The position numbers and the translations under genes were made by a program. A stretch of DNA of 24,575 nt from JAGQTE01 sp964648005 (GTDB lineage Bacteria; Actinomycetota; Acidimicrobiia; Acidimicrobiales; Acidimicrobilacustridaceae). The DNA is taken from the NCBI GenBank assembly GCA_964648005.1, contig CAZYKR010000026.1, positions 1-24,575 on the forward strand, read 5' to 3'. This document shows, one piece after another, positions 7,039 to 14,635 of the stretch (the first letter of the stretch is position 1; the number at the start of each line of letters is the position of its first letter). Below the pieces are notes generated by a model, which saw only the letters and a list, made by a program, of their open reading frames with translations, was not told the DNA's origin and did not search any database.

Positions 7039-8808
7039 GTGAGCGACCCGGCGGCGACACGCGCCATCTTCGTGCCGGGGCTCCGGTTGGTGTGGCGCTA
7101 CGTCCGGCGTGAGCCGGCCACCTACGCCGTGTCCCTCGTGGGTGCGACCCTGTTCGCTGCCGCCGCCGTGGGCACCACGATGGTGCTCGGGTGGGCGACC
7201 GACGAGATCATCGTCCCCGCCTTCTCGTCGGGGGTGACCGAGCAGCGGGTGCGCGCCGGCGCGCTGGCCCTGTTCGCCATGGGCGTCCTGCGGGGCATCT
7301 CGATCATGCTGCGGCGGTTCTTCGCCTTCATGACCACCTTCCGCACCGCGGCGCGGCTCCGTCGCGAGGTGGCCGACACTTACCTCGACGCCCCGCTGTC
7401 GTTCCACCGCAGCCGCCCCACGGGCGAGTTGCTGGCGCACGCCGACGCCGACATCCTCGCCGCCACCGAGGTCCTCAACCCGTTCCCGTTCAGCGTCGGC
7501 GTCATCGTGCTCATCGTGTTCGCCGTGGTCAGCCTGGTGATCGTCGACCCGGTGCTGACGCTGATCGCCGTGCTGCTGTTCCCGACGCTGGCCTTGATCA
7601 ACCGTCGCTACTCGCGCCTGGTGCACGCGCCCGCGGCGGTCGTCCAGCACCGCATCGGCACGGTGTCGGCGATCGCACACGAGAGCTTCGACGGGGCGTT
7701 GATCGTCAAGACCCTCGGCCGCGAGGAGCACGAGGTCGACCGGATGGAGGCGGCAGCCGAAGACCTCCGGGCCGCCCGCCTCGACGTCGCCCGGATCCGG
7801 GCCGCCTTCGAACCGGCGATCGACGCGCTGCCCAACGTCGGGATCATCGTGCTGCTGCTGATCGGGTCGTGGCAGATCTCGGTCGGCCGCATCGAGGCCG
7901 GCGATCTCGTGCAGGCGATGGCGCTGTTCGGCATCCTGGCGTTCCCGGTGCGCGTCGTCGGGTTCTTCCTGCAGGAGATCCCGCGAGCCGTGGTCGCCGC
8001 CGAGCGGCTCGACGAGGTGCGGGGCACGCCGCCGGCCCCGACGCCCCACGCCGCCGAGGCCGAAGCACTGCCCACCGGCCCGCTGCCGGTGCGCTTCGAT
8101 CACGTGCGGTTCGGCTACGACCCCGATGCGCCGGTCCTCGCCGACCTCGACCTGACGGTGACGCCGGGCGAGATCGTCGCCATCGTCGGCTCGACCGGAT
8201 CCGGCAAGACCACGGTGTGCGACCTGCTGGCGCACCAGGTCGTGGCCGACGCCGGCGTCGTCTCGGTCGGCGGCGTCGACGTGACCCGTGCCGACCCCGA
8301 GGCCCTGCGCCGGGCGGTGGCGCTGGTGTTCCAGGAGACGTTCCTGTTCGCCGAGACGCTGGCGGAGAACATCGCCCTCGGCGCGGACGTCGACAGCGAC
8401 GCCATACGCGCCGCCGCCGCCGTGGCCCGGGTCGACGAGTTCATCGGTAGCCTCCCGGCCGCCTACGAGACCGTCGTCGGCGAGCGAGGGGTCACCCTCT
8501 CGGGTGGCCAGCGCCAGCGCGTCGCCCTGGCCCGGGCGCTGGTGCGCAGCCCGCAGGTGCTCGTGCTCGACGACGCCACCAGCGCCGTCGACCCGGTCGT
8601 CGAGGCCGAGATCCTCGCCCGCCTGCGCTCGACGTTGCGCACGACGACGCTGATCGTGGCGCACCGTGTCTCGACCATCGAGCTGGCCGACCGTGTGCTG
8701 TACCTCGACGGTGGGCGCGTGGCGGCCTCCGGGACGCATCGCCAGCTGCTGGCGGTACCCGGCTATGAGCGCATCGTGCGCGCCTACGAGCGGGGAGCGG
8801 CGGCGTGA
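7039..8808 (+). CDS. ABC exporter half-transporter (membrane domain + ATPase), degenerate Walker B
   Basis: A 589-residue type IV ABC exporter subunit: six-helix membrane domain (about residues 15-325) then a nucleotide-binding domain (about 350-585). Walker A is GSTGSGKTT (384-392), the Q-loop is in LVFQETFLFAETLAENIALG, the signature is a canonical LSGGQRQRVALARAL (from 487), and the switch His is in IVAHRVST. Walker B reads VLVLDDATSAVD: the catalytic glutamate position is Asp512. That substitution is typical of the degenerate half of heterodimeric exporters such as TM287/288 and of ABCC NBD1. The GTG at 7039 is chosen because it lies 7 nt after a -10 element. It overlaps the next gene by 4 bases (GTGA). 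Substrate unknown; efflux of a drug or lipid is the usual role. Confidence 0.9.
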   Translation: MSDPAATRAIFVPGLRLVWRYVRREPATYAVSLVGATLFAAAAVGTTMVLGWATDEIIVPAFSSGVTEQRVRAGALALFAMGVLRGISIMLRRFFAFMTTFRTAARLRREVADTYLDAPLSFHRSRPTGELLAHADADILAATEVLNPFPFSVGVIVLIVFAVVSLVIVDPVLTLIAVLLFPTLALINRRYSRLVHAPAAVVQHRIGTVSAIAHESFDGALIVKTLGREEHEVDRMEAAAEDLRAARLDVARIRAAFEPAIDALPNVGIIVLLLIGSWQISVGRIEAGDLVQAMALFGILAFPVRVVGFFLQEIPRAVVAAERLDEVRGTPPAPTPHAAEAEALPTGPLPVRFDHVRFGYDPDAPVLADLDLTVTPGEIVAIVGSTGSGKTTVCDLLAHQVVADAGVVSVGGVDVTRADPEALRRAVALVFQETFLFAETLAENIALGADVDSDAIRAAAAVARVDEFIGSLPAAYETVVGERGVTLSGGQRQRVALARALVRSPQVLVLDDATSAVDPVVEAEILARLRSTLRTTTLIVAHRVSTIELADRVLYLDGGRVAASGTHRQLLAVPGYERIVRAYERGAAA

Positions 8809-10649
8809 CGACCCCGGTCGATCCGTTCGCCGCCGCGCTGGACGACGACGTGGCCGGCTCGGTCGTCACCGACGGCTCGGGCGCGATCGACGTGCTGCGT
8901 CGCGGCCTGGCCGTCTCGCCCGAGCTGCGCGACGGCATCCGCTTCACCGTGCTGATGGCCCTGTGCGCCGCCGCAGGCCGCATCGTCGTGCCGGTGCTCA
9001 TCCAACAGATCCTCGACCGGGGAGTGACCGGCGAGGGCGGCTTCCAACCGGCCTTCGTGCTGGGCGCCTGCGCCGTGGCCACCGTGGTCGTCGTCGGCGT
9101 CGCCCTGCTGTTCCGCGCGACGTACCTGCGCCTGGTCACGGCGTCGGAGCTGTTGCTGAAGAACCTGCGGGTCAAGGCCTTCACCCACATCCACGCCCTG
9201 AGCCTCGCCGACCACACCGAGGCCCGGCGCGGGGCGCTCACCGCTCGGGTCACCTCCGACATCGAGACCCTTGCCCGCTTTGCCCAATGGGGCGCAATCG
9301 CCTGGATCGTCAACACGATCGTCGTGGTGGGCGTGCTGGCGGTGATGGCGGTGTACTCGTGGCAGCTGGCGCTGGTGACCGTCGTGGCGCTGGCGCCGCT
9401 GCTGCCGCTGATGCGGTACTTCCAGCGGCGCCAGCTGCGGGCCTACGACGACGTGCGCAACCGGGTCGGCGACACGCTCACCGCCATCAGCGAGACGGTG
9501 ATGGGCGCGCCGGTCGTTCGGGCCTACGGGCTCCAGCCCCGGGTGCGTCGTCGCCTCGACGAGACCATCGACGCCCAGTACCGGGCCGAGACCCGCGCCG
9601 CGCGCTACGTGACCTTGCTCTTCCCGATGTCGGACGTGTTCGGCGGCCTGGCGCTGGCTGCCGTGCTCGGCATCGGTGCCTGGTGGGGTCCCGGGTGGGG
9701 GCTCGACGCGGGGTCGCTCGTCGCCTGCCTGTTCCTCGTCAACCTGGCGCTGCTGCCGATCGCCGAGCTGGGCGAGATCCTCGATCAGACCCAGACCGCC
9801 GTCGCCGGCTGGCGCAAGGTGCTCGACGTCTTGGACCTTCCCGTCGAGGTCGTCGAGCCCGACCCGGGGGTGCAGCTGCCGCCCGGGGCCCTGGCCGTCG
9901 TGGCGCGCGGCGTCGGCTTCGCCTACCGGGGCGGGGCGCCGGTGCTCGTCGACGTCGACGTCGACGTGGCGGCGGGCACGAACGTGGCCGTCGTCGGCGA
10001 GACCGGGTCCGGCAAGACCACGTTCGCCAAGCTCCTGTGTCGCCTCGCCGATCCGACATCGGGCGCGATCGAGCTCGACGGCATCGACCTGCGCACCGTC
10101 GGATCCGCCTCCAGGCGTCACGCCGTGCGCATGGTCCCCCAGGACGGGTTCCTGTTCGAGGGGACCGTCGCCGACAACATCGTCATGGGTCGAGACGGCG
10201 CCGTGCGGGCCGACGCCGAGGCCGCCGTCACGGCCCTGGGGCTGGCGCGCTGGCTCGACGGGTTGAGCGACGGCCTCGACACCGAGGTGGGCGAGCGCGG
10301 CGCCAACCTGTCGGTCGGTGAGCGCCAGCTGGTGGCCCTGTGCCGGGCGCAGCTGGCAGATCCGGGCCTGCTGATCCTCGACGAGGCGACCTCCGCCGTC
10401 GACCCCGAGACCGAGCAGGCCCTCGCCCAGGCGCTGGCCCGACTCGCCGCCGGCCGCACGACGGTCAGCGTGGCGCACCGCCTGTCGACGGCGCAGGCCG
10501 CTGACCTCGTGCTCGTGTTCGATGCCGGGCGCATCGTCGAGCAGGGGAGCCACGACGCGCTGGTCGCCGCCGGTGGTCGCTACGCCGCGCTGTACGAGAG
10601 CTGGCTCGGCAACACCCGCACCGACGGCGCCGCCGATTTCTCGGGGTAG
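8805..10649 (+). CDS. ABC exporter half-transporter, partner subunit with LSVGE signature
   Basis: A 614-residue ABC exporter subunit with an N-terminal cytoplasmic extension of about 40 residues, a six-helix membrane domain (roughly 45-330) and an ATPase domain (about 360-600). Walker A is GETGSGKTT (398-406), Walker B is LLILDEATSAVD with an intact catalytic Glu527, and the switch His is in SVAHRLST. The signature is LSVGERQ (502-508) instead of LSGGQ. Combined with the upstream subunit, whose signature is canonical but whose Walker B has Asp, this predicts one active and one degenerate ATP site, the arrangement known in heterodimeric exporters. The GTG start overlaps the upstream TGA, with GGGGAG at 8792-8797; translation is probably coupled. 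Substrate unknown. Confidence 0.9.
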   Translation: MTTPVDPFAAALDDDVAGSVVTDGSGAIDVLRRGLAVSPELRDGIRFTVLMALCAAAGRIVVPVLIQQILDRGVTGEGGFQPAFVLGACAVATVVVVGVALLFRATYLRLVTASELLLKNLRVKAFTHIHALSLADHTEARRGALTARVTSDIETLARFAQWGAIAWIVNTIVVVGVLAVMAVYSWQLALVTVVALAPLLPLMRYFQRRQLRAYDDVRNRVGDTLTAISETVMGAPVVRAYGLQPRVRRRLDETIDAQYRAETRAARYVTLLFPMSDVFGGLALAAVLGIGAWWGPGWGLDAGSLVACLFLVNLALLPIAELGEILDQTQTAVAGWRKVLDVLDLPVEVVEPDPGVQLPPGALAVVARGVGFAYRGGAPVLVDVDVDVAAGTNVAVVGETGSGKTTFAKLLCRLADPTSGAIELDGIDLRTVGSASRRHAVRMVPQDGFLFEGTVADNIVMGRDGAVRADAEAAVTALGLARWLDGLSDGLDTEVGERGANLSVGERQLVALCRAQLADPGLLILDEATSAVDPETEQALAQALARLAAGRTTVSVAHRLSTAQAADLVLVFDAGRIVEQGSHDALVAAGGRYAALYESWLGNTRTDGAADFSG

Positions 10650-10661
10650 TGGGGTGCTCTC

Positions 10662-10667
10662 TAGATT
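10662..10667 (+). promoter_or_regulatory. Possible -10 element for mdh
   Basis: TAGATT in the 54-base gap between the ABC genes and mdh, near the T-rich TTTCTC. A start about 7 nt downstream gives a leader of roughly 30 nt that includes the GAGGAG Shine-Dalgarno (10693-10698). -35 is poor. Confidence 0.4.
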
Positions 10668-10703
10668 CGGGGCCCGTCAGGGTCGCCATCCCGAGGAGTT
10701 GCC

Positions 10704-11696
10704 GTGAGCACCAAGGATCCCGTCCGCGTCGCCGTCACCGGGGCCGCTGGCCAGATCGGCTACAGCCTGCTGTTCCGGATCGCGAGCGGGCAGATGCTCG
10801 GCGCCGATCAGCCGGTGATCCTGCAGATGCTCGAGATCACGCCGGCGCTCGACGCCCTGCGTGGCGTGGCGATGGAGTTGGAGGACTGCGCCTTCCCGTT
10901 GCTCGCCGGCATGGTCCAGACCGATGACCCGAACGAGGCGTTCGCCGGCGTCAACGTAGCGATGCTCGTGGGCAGTCGGCCCCGCAGCAAGGGCATGGAG
11001 CGCAAGGACCTGCTCGAGGCCAACGGCGCCATCTTCACGGTCCAGGGCAAGGCGCTGTCGGATCACGCCGCCGACGACGTGCGCATCCTGGTGGTGGGCA
11101 ACCCCGCCAACACCAACTGCCTGATCGCCATGAACAACGCCCCGAACATCCCGTCGGAGCGCTTCACCGCCATGACCCGCCTCGACCACAACCGGGCGAT
11201 GGCCCAGCTGGCCAACAAGGTCGGCGGCACCGTCAACGACGTGCGCCGCATGACGATCTGGGGCAACCACTCGGCGACGCAGTACCCGGACCTGTACCAC
11301 GCCGAGGTCAACGGGCAGATCGCCTCCGACGCGGTCGCCGACGAGGGCTGGATCGACGCCACCTTCATCCCGACCGTGCAGCAGCGCGGGGCCGCCATCA
11401 TCGAGGCCCGAGGCCTCTCGAGCGCCGCCTCGGCGGCCAACGCCGCCATCGATCACGTCCGTGACTGGACGATGGGCACCGCCGACGGCGACTGGGTGTC
11501 GATGGCGGTCTGCTCGGACGGGTCCTATGGCGTCCCCGAGGGGCTGATCTCGTCGTTCCCGGTCACCACCGCCGGCGGGACGTGGTCGATCGTGCAGGGC
11601 CTCGAGCACAACGCCTACTCGCAGGGCAAGATCGACGCCACGGTCGCCGAGCTGGGCGAGGAGCGCGACACCGTCGCCGAGCTCGGCCTCATCTGA
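10704..11696 (+). CDS. mdh: Malate dehydrogenase (NAD-dependent, MDH type 2)
   Basis: A 330-residue malate dehydrogenase of the cytosolic-type MDH family, interconverting malate and oxaloacetate. The nucleotide-binding loop is TGAAGQIGYSLLF (GAAGQIG at 13-19). The substrate loop reads GSRPRSKGMERKDLLEANG (usually GARPR), with the substrate-binding arginines kept. The catalytic pair is Asp161 in TRLDHNRA and His189 in IWGNHSATQYPD. The length is normal. The GTG at 10704 has GAGGAG at 10693-10698, 5 nt away. It stands alone between the ABC pair and a strong hairpin at 11710-11737, so it is probably monocistronic or read through from the ABC genes. Its location near the malyl-CoA enzymes and SDH is suggestive of shared C4 metabolism but not proof. 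Confidence 0.95.
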   Translation: MSTKDPVRVAVTGAAGQIGYSLLFRIASGQMLGADQPVILQMLEITPALDALRGVAMELEDCAFPLLAGMVQTDDPNEAFAGVNVAMLVGSRPRSKGMERKDLLEANGAIFTVQGKALSDHAADDVRILVVGNPANTNCLIAMNNAPNIPSERFTAMTRLDHNRAMAQLANKVGGTVNDVRRMTIWGNHSATQYPDLYHAEVNGQIASDAVADEGWIDATFIPTVQQRGAAIIEARGLSSAASAANAAIDHVRDWTMGTADGDWVSMAVCSDGSYGVPEGLISSFPVTTAGGTWSIVQGLEHNAYSQGKIDATVAELGEERDTVAELGLI

Positions 11697-11709
11697 TCGT
11701 TCCGGTAGT

Positions 11710-11737
11710 GAACTCGCGCCGTGAGCGACGCGAGTTC
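11710..11737. terminator. Bidirectional hairpin between convergent mdh and fpg
   Basis: GAACTCGCG (11710-11718) is perfectly complementary to CGCGAGTTC (11729-11737), a 9-bp stem with a 10-nt loop, placed 13 nt after the mdh stop and 23 nt after the fpg stop. No T-tract follows on either strand, which is common in high-GC actinobacteria. A regulatory-protein palindrome is a less likely alternative. Confidence 0.55.
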
Positions 11738-11760
11738 CGCACCAGAACGCGGGGTTGGCG

Positions 11761-12597
11761 CTACTTGAGGAACTTGCTGGTCGTGTTGTCCGCCAACACC
11801 TTGCCGCCGGTCTGACACGTGGCGCAGTAGTTCACCGTGTAGCTGGCGTACTCGATCGCCCGCACCGAGTCGCCACAGACCGGGCACGGTTGCCCCTCAC
11901 GATGGTGCACCGCGGCGGGCCGGTCGGCCGAGCTGCTCATGTCGTGGCGGGCGCGCTCGTCCGCCAGTGACGTCTCGACGCAGTGGTGGATCGCCTCGAC
12001 GATGGCGTCGGCCTGGTCGTCGGTGAGCTTGCCGGTCGAGGTGAACGGCGACAGCTTCGCCCGGTGGCACACCTCGTTGGCGAGGCGCCGCCCGATGCCC
12101 GAGATGATGCGCTGATCGCGCAGGAACCCGTGCAGCCGCATGCGGTGCTCGGCGCCGAGCCGCACCAGCGTGGCGGCGTCGACCGTGTCGGCTTCCGGGC
12201 CGAGGTGGGCGAGCGGCTCGGACGCCTCGGGGTCGCCGGCCACGACCCACACGCCGGCACGCTTCTGCGTACCGGCCTCGGTCAGGAGCAGGGCGCCAGG
12301 TCCGGCGAACGTCCACCGGGCGATGCCGCCCCTGGGCTTGCGCGCCACCTTGGCGTCGGGCTTGAGGCGCCCGCCCTGCATGAGATGCACGACGAAGGTC
12401 ACCGGTTCGAAGCGCAGCAACAGGTGCTTGCCCCGCTGGCCAACCGTCTCGAGGGGCGTGCCGAGCGCGTCGCTCGGCGGCGGGACGGCCGTCTTCAGGG
12501 CGGTGAACGACAGGGCGTCGAATCGCTCGAGCGGCGCGCCGGCGTAGTGGTCGGTGAGCCGTTCGGCGTGGGCGCGGATCTCGGGCAGCTCCGGCAT
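11761..12597 (-). CDS. Fpg/Nei family DNA glycosylase/AP lyase
   Basis: A 278-residue base-excision repair glycosylase. It has the N-terminal MPELPEI (Pro and Glu after Met are the catalytic pair), a conserved Lys57 in QRGKHLLL, a helix-two-turn-helix LRDQRIISGIGRRLANEVCHRAKLSP, and a zinc finger with Cys238, Cys241, Cys258, Cys261 (C-x2-C-x16-C-x2-C). Two DNA-contact positions differ from E. coli Fpg: Arg170 stands where GIGN has Asn, and Tyr253 stands where the finger normally has Arg. A tail of about 17 residues follows the finger. This points to an Fpg-like subgroup found in actinobacteria, so lesion specificity cannot be assumed to be 8-oxoguanine. The ATG is 3 bases after the SCP2-like gene, indicating one operon. 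Confidence 0.85.
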   Translation of the reverse strand: MPELPEIRAHAERLTDHYAGAPLERFDALSFTALKTAVPPPSDALGTPLETVGQRGKHLLLRFEPVTFVVHLMQGGRLKPDAKVARKPRGGIARWTFAGPGALLLTEAGTQKRAGVWVVAGDPEASEPLAHLGPEADTVDAATLVRLGAEHRMRLHGFLRDQRIISGIGRRLANEVCHRAKLSPFTSTGKLTDDQADAIVEAIHHCVETSLADERARHDMSSSADRPAAVHHREGQPCPVCGDSVRAIEYASYTVNYCATCQTGGKVLADNTTSKFLK

Positions 12598-12600
12598 CGC

Positions 12601-12975
12601 TCAAGCCTCGTCCGTCGGCGGAGGTTGCAGCGTGGCCAGCACTGCCAGGGCGTCGGCTCGGTCGAGCAGCGCCGACACGTCGCCGGACAACCGGATCCGT
12701 CCCGCCATGAACGCCCGCTGGGCGCGCAGATCGCCCCGTGCGATCGCCGCCGCCGTGGCGCGGTCGGCGCGGAACACCACGTCGGCGTCGTCGGCGCCCG
12801 GCCCGGCGCTGCAGCCGTCCGCGGCCAGCCGGACGTGATACGTCACGACCTCGGCATCGTCGGCGACCTCGTACCCGACCACCAAGGGTTCGGTGGCGGC
12901 GCGGGCGAGGTCGTCGGAGCCGGCGACGGCCTCGCCGAGGGCGGCGATCCAGGCGGCGCTCAGGTACGAAGGCAC
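12601..12975 (-). CDS. SCP2 sterol-carrier-like domain protein
   Basis: A 124-residue protein that resembles the SCP2 sterol-transfer fold. The C-terminal half has the characteristic pattern VVFRADRATAAAIARGDLRAQRAFMAGRIRLSGDVSALL, in which the 'xAFMxGRxxxxGD' segment is the family hallmark. The N-terminal half is a helix plus strands without obvious motifs. Members bind fatty-acyl or sterol-like ligands; a specific ligand is not predictable. The GTG start at 12975 is preferred because it lies 8 nt after TACCAT, as in leaderless genes, and no other in-frame start lies near it upstream. It directly precedes the Fpg-like gene with a 3-base gap, so they are probably co-transcribed; the functional link, if any, is unclear. 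Confidence 0.7.
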   Translation of the reverse strand: MPSYLSAAWIAALGEAVAGSDDLARAATEPLVVGYEVADDAEVVTYHVRLAADGCSAGPGADDADVVFRADRATAAAIARGDLRAQRAFMAGRIRLSGDVSALLDRADALAVLATLQPPPTDEA

Positions 12976-12983
12976 GGTGACGC

Positions 12984-12989
12984 ATGGTA
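12984..12989 (-). promoter_or_regulatory. Leaderless -10 element for the SCP2-fpg operon
   Basis: On the minus strand TACCAT ends 8 nt before the GTG start codon, with no Shine-Dalgarno in between. This is the typical geometry for a leaderless transcript. No good -35 is visible. Confidence 0.45.
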
Positions 12990-13034
12990 GGGGGTGGCCA
13001 CCCGACGGCGGGCCGGCACGGTGCGCACCCCCGA

Positions 13035-13040
13035 TACAGT
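13035..13040 (+). promoter_or_regulatory. Possible -10 element for the proline-rich protein gene
   Basis: TACAGT in a GATACAGT context, 58 nt before the ATG at 13099. A start site near 13047 would give a leader of about 50 nt ending with GGAGG (13086-13090). Confidence 0.35.
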
Positions 13041-13098
13041 GCTGCGCGACCTGCTCGACCGCCCGGCGGGCAGCTGCGATCTCTCGGAGGTGCACCCC

Positions 13099-13611
13099 AT
13101 GGGATTGATGGACAACCTCAAGCAAGGCGCCAGCAGCCTCGCCGACTCGGTGAACAAGGGCGTGGCCAACATGCAGCAGCCGAGCGTCGGCGGGGCACCG
13201 CCACCCGCGGCCGGGCCGGGCCCCGACGCCCTGTTGCGTGACCTGGGCGCGCTGACCTGGCAGGACGCCAACGGCGTGCTCGACGACGATGGCGCCGCCG
13301 AGCGTCAACGGGTGATGCAGGAGCTCGCCAACCTGGCGGCCACCGGCGGGCTCGACCTGTCGTTGCGCACGGGTGCAGCCGCTGCGCCCCCGCCGCCTCC
13401 TGCGCCTGCGCCCGGCACCCCGCCGCCCCCGCCGGGAGGCGCAGCCGCCCCGCCGCCACCGGGTGATGCCGCCGCCGCGCCGCCCCCGCCGGGAGGCGCA
13501 GCCGCTGCTCCGCCGCCGGCACCCCCGTCCTCCAGCGGCCCGATGGGCGGCGCGGTGGCGCCCCCGCCCCCGCCGTCGCCGGGTGCGCTCACCCCGCCCC
13601 CGGAGCACTGA
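13099..13611 (+). CDS. Small protein with conserved-looking N-terminus and proline/alanine-rich tail, unknown function
   Basis: A 170-residue protein of unknown function. Residues 1-25 (MGLMDNLKQGASSLADSVNK) can form an amphipathic helix. Residues 38-92 form a compact charged stretch (DALLRDLGALTWQDANG, then ERQRVMQELANLA) that looks like a folded helical unit. From about residue 93 the rest is low-complexity Pro/Ala/Gly with repeated PPPPGGAAA-type modules, likely disordered. There is no signal peptide or transmembrane helix. The ATG at 13099 is preferred over ATG 13108 because GGAGG at 13086-13090 is 8 nt away. The next gene begins 8 bases downstream, so they are likely co-transcribed. The N-terminus recalls small uncharacterised actinobacterial proteins, but I cannot name a family. 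Confidence 0.7.
   Translation: MGLMDNLKQGASSLADSVNKGVANMQQPSVGGAPPPAAGPGPDALLRDLGALTWQDANGVLDDDGAAERQRVMQELANLAATGGLDLSLRTGAAAAPPPPPAPAPGTPPPPPGGAAAPPPPGDAAAAPPPPGGAAAAPPPAPPSSSGPMGGAVAPPPPPSPGALTPPPEH
13421..13505 (+). repeat. Direct repeat encoding the proline/glycine module
   Basis: A 28-bp segment is repeated exactly at 13421-13448 and 13478-13505, an in-frame offset of 57 bp (19 codons). It encodes PPPPGGAAA and lies within the low-complexity tail, so it could expand or contract by slippage or recombination. Confidence 0.7.
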
Positions 13612-13618
13612 GGGAGTC

Positions 13619-14584
13619 GTGGGTCTGGTCGGTCCGACGCCGCCGCCCGAGGACGAGCGCATCCATCCGGTCGGCGACGGCCCGTTGTGGGGCGAGTCCT
13701 GGTACTTCGACTTCCACGACGCCGCCGGCACGGTCGGTGGCTACGTGCGCATCGGCCAATATCCGAACCTCGGGGTGACCTGGTATTGGGCATGCCTGGT
13801 CGGGGTCGACCGCCCGCTCGTCACCGTGATCGACCACGCCATCCCGATCGGTCGCGACCGCAGCTCGCTCGAGCTGCGCAGCGAGGGCCTGTGGGCCGAT
13901 CACAACCTGGAGGAGCCCTGGCAGCGGTGGAGCCTCGGCCTCGAGGCGTTTGCGTTGGCGGTCGACGACCCGGCCGAGGCCTACGCCGAGACCACGGGCG
14001 GGGCACGGGGCATGCGCACGCCGTTCGCCTTCGACTTGGAGTGGGAGACGGATGGGGCGGTCTTCGCCTACCCGGAGGGTCTCGACCGCTACGAGATCCC
14101 ATGTCGCGTGCACGGCACGCTCGACGTGGGTTCCGAGCGCCTGGAGATCGACGGGTTCGGCCAGCGAGACCACTCATGGGGCGGGCGCGACTGGTGGTCG
14201 TGGGGCTGGCTGTGGTCGGCCTTCCGCCTCGATGACGGCCAGCGGTTCCACGCCGTGTCGATCCTGCCGTCGGCGATGTGGAGCATGGGCTACCACCAAC
14301 CCGGTGGCGACGGCGCGCCGGTCGAGCAGCTGGCGCGCATCGAGGTCGTGCCGCCCGACGCCCACCTGGTGGCCTCGCCGGAGCTGATGCCGGGGCCCTT
14401 CGCCGTTGTGCTCGACGGGGCCCGATTCGAGGTCGAGCCGGTGGCATGGGCCCCGGTGCTGCTCGAGGCGTTCGACGGTCGGGTGGCGCACTTCCCCCGC
14501 GCCATGTGTCGGGTCCGGGCGGCGGACGGCACGACCGGTGCGGGCTGGATCGAGCTGAACCGACCCGTTGCACCCGTCCTGTAG
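13619..14584 (+). CDS. DUF7064/DUF7065-like (AttH/CrtC lipocalin-type) protein
   Basis: A 321-residue soluble protein rich in aromatic residues and beta-strand-like segments. The N-terminal half has WGESWYFDFHD and YVRIGQYPNLGVTWYW; the C-terminal half has IDGFGQRDHSWGGRDW (His185) followed by WSWGWLWSAF. These features recall the two-domain DUF7065/DUF7064 proteins with a lipocalin-like AttH/CrtC fold, often found in actinobacteria near lipid or terpenoid metabolism genes. No catalytic activity can be assigned. The GTG at 13619 follows GAGGGAG that overlaps the previous stop codon (spacing is short, 2-4 nt), which suggests translational coupling to the proline-rich gene. Other starts would cut into the conserved beginning. 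Confidence 0.7.
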   Translation: MGLVGPTPPPEDERIHPVGDGPLWGESWYFDFHDAAGTVGGYVRIGQYPNLGVTWYWACLVGVDRPLVTVIDHAIPIGRDRSSLELRSEGLWADHNLEEPWQRWSLGLEAFALAVDDPAEAYAETTGGARGMRTPFAFDLEWETDGAVFAYPEGLDRYEIPCRVHGTLDVGSERLEIDGFGQRDHSWGGRDWWSWGWLWSAFRLDDGQRFHAVSILPSAMWSMGYHQPGGDGAPVEQLARIEVVPPDAHLVASPELMPGPFAVVLDGARFEVEPVAWAPVLLEAFDGRVAHFPRAMCRVRAADGTTGAGWIELNRPVAPVL

Positions 14585-14635
14585 GTGGACGGGCGGCGGG
14601 CGCACACCGTCTTCAGTCCCCGCGCGCGGCGACGT

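Noticed and set aside
6988..8739. Minus-strand open frame opposite the first ABC gene
   Set aside because: Low-complexity charged composition; the plus strand has full ABC motifs.
8784..10553. Minus-strand open frame opposite the second ABC gene
   Set aside because: Same reason; no domain pattern, opposite an intact ATPase domain.
13381..13600. CCG/GCC-rich tract considered as a CRISPR-like or non-coding repeat array
   Set aside because: Repeat units are in-frame Pro/Ala/Gly codons without spacers of constant size.
13305..13793. Minus-strand frame rich in Gly/Ala opposite the proline-rich tail
   Set aside because: It mirrors the CCG-rich repeats; start and context are worse than for the plus-strand gene with GGAGG.
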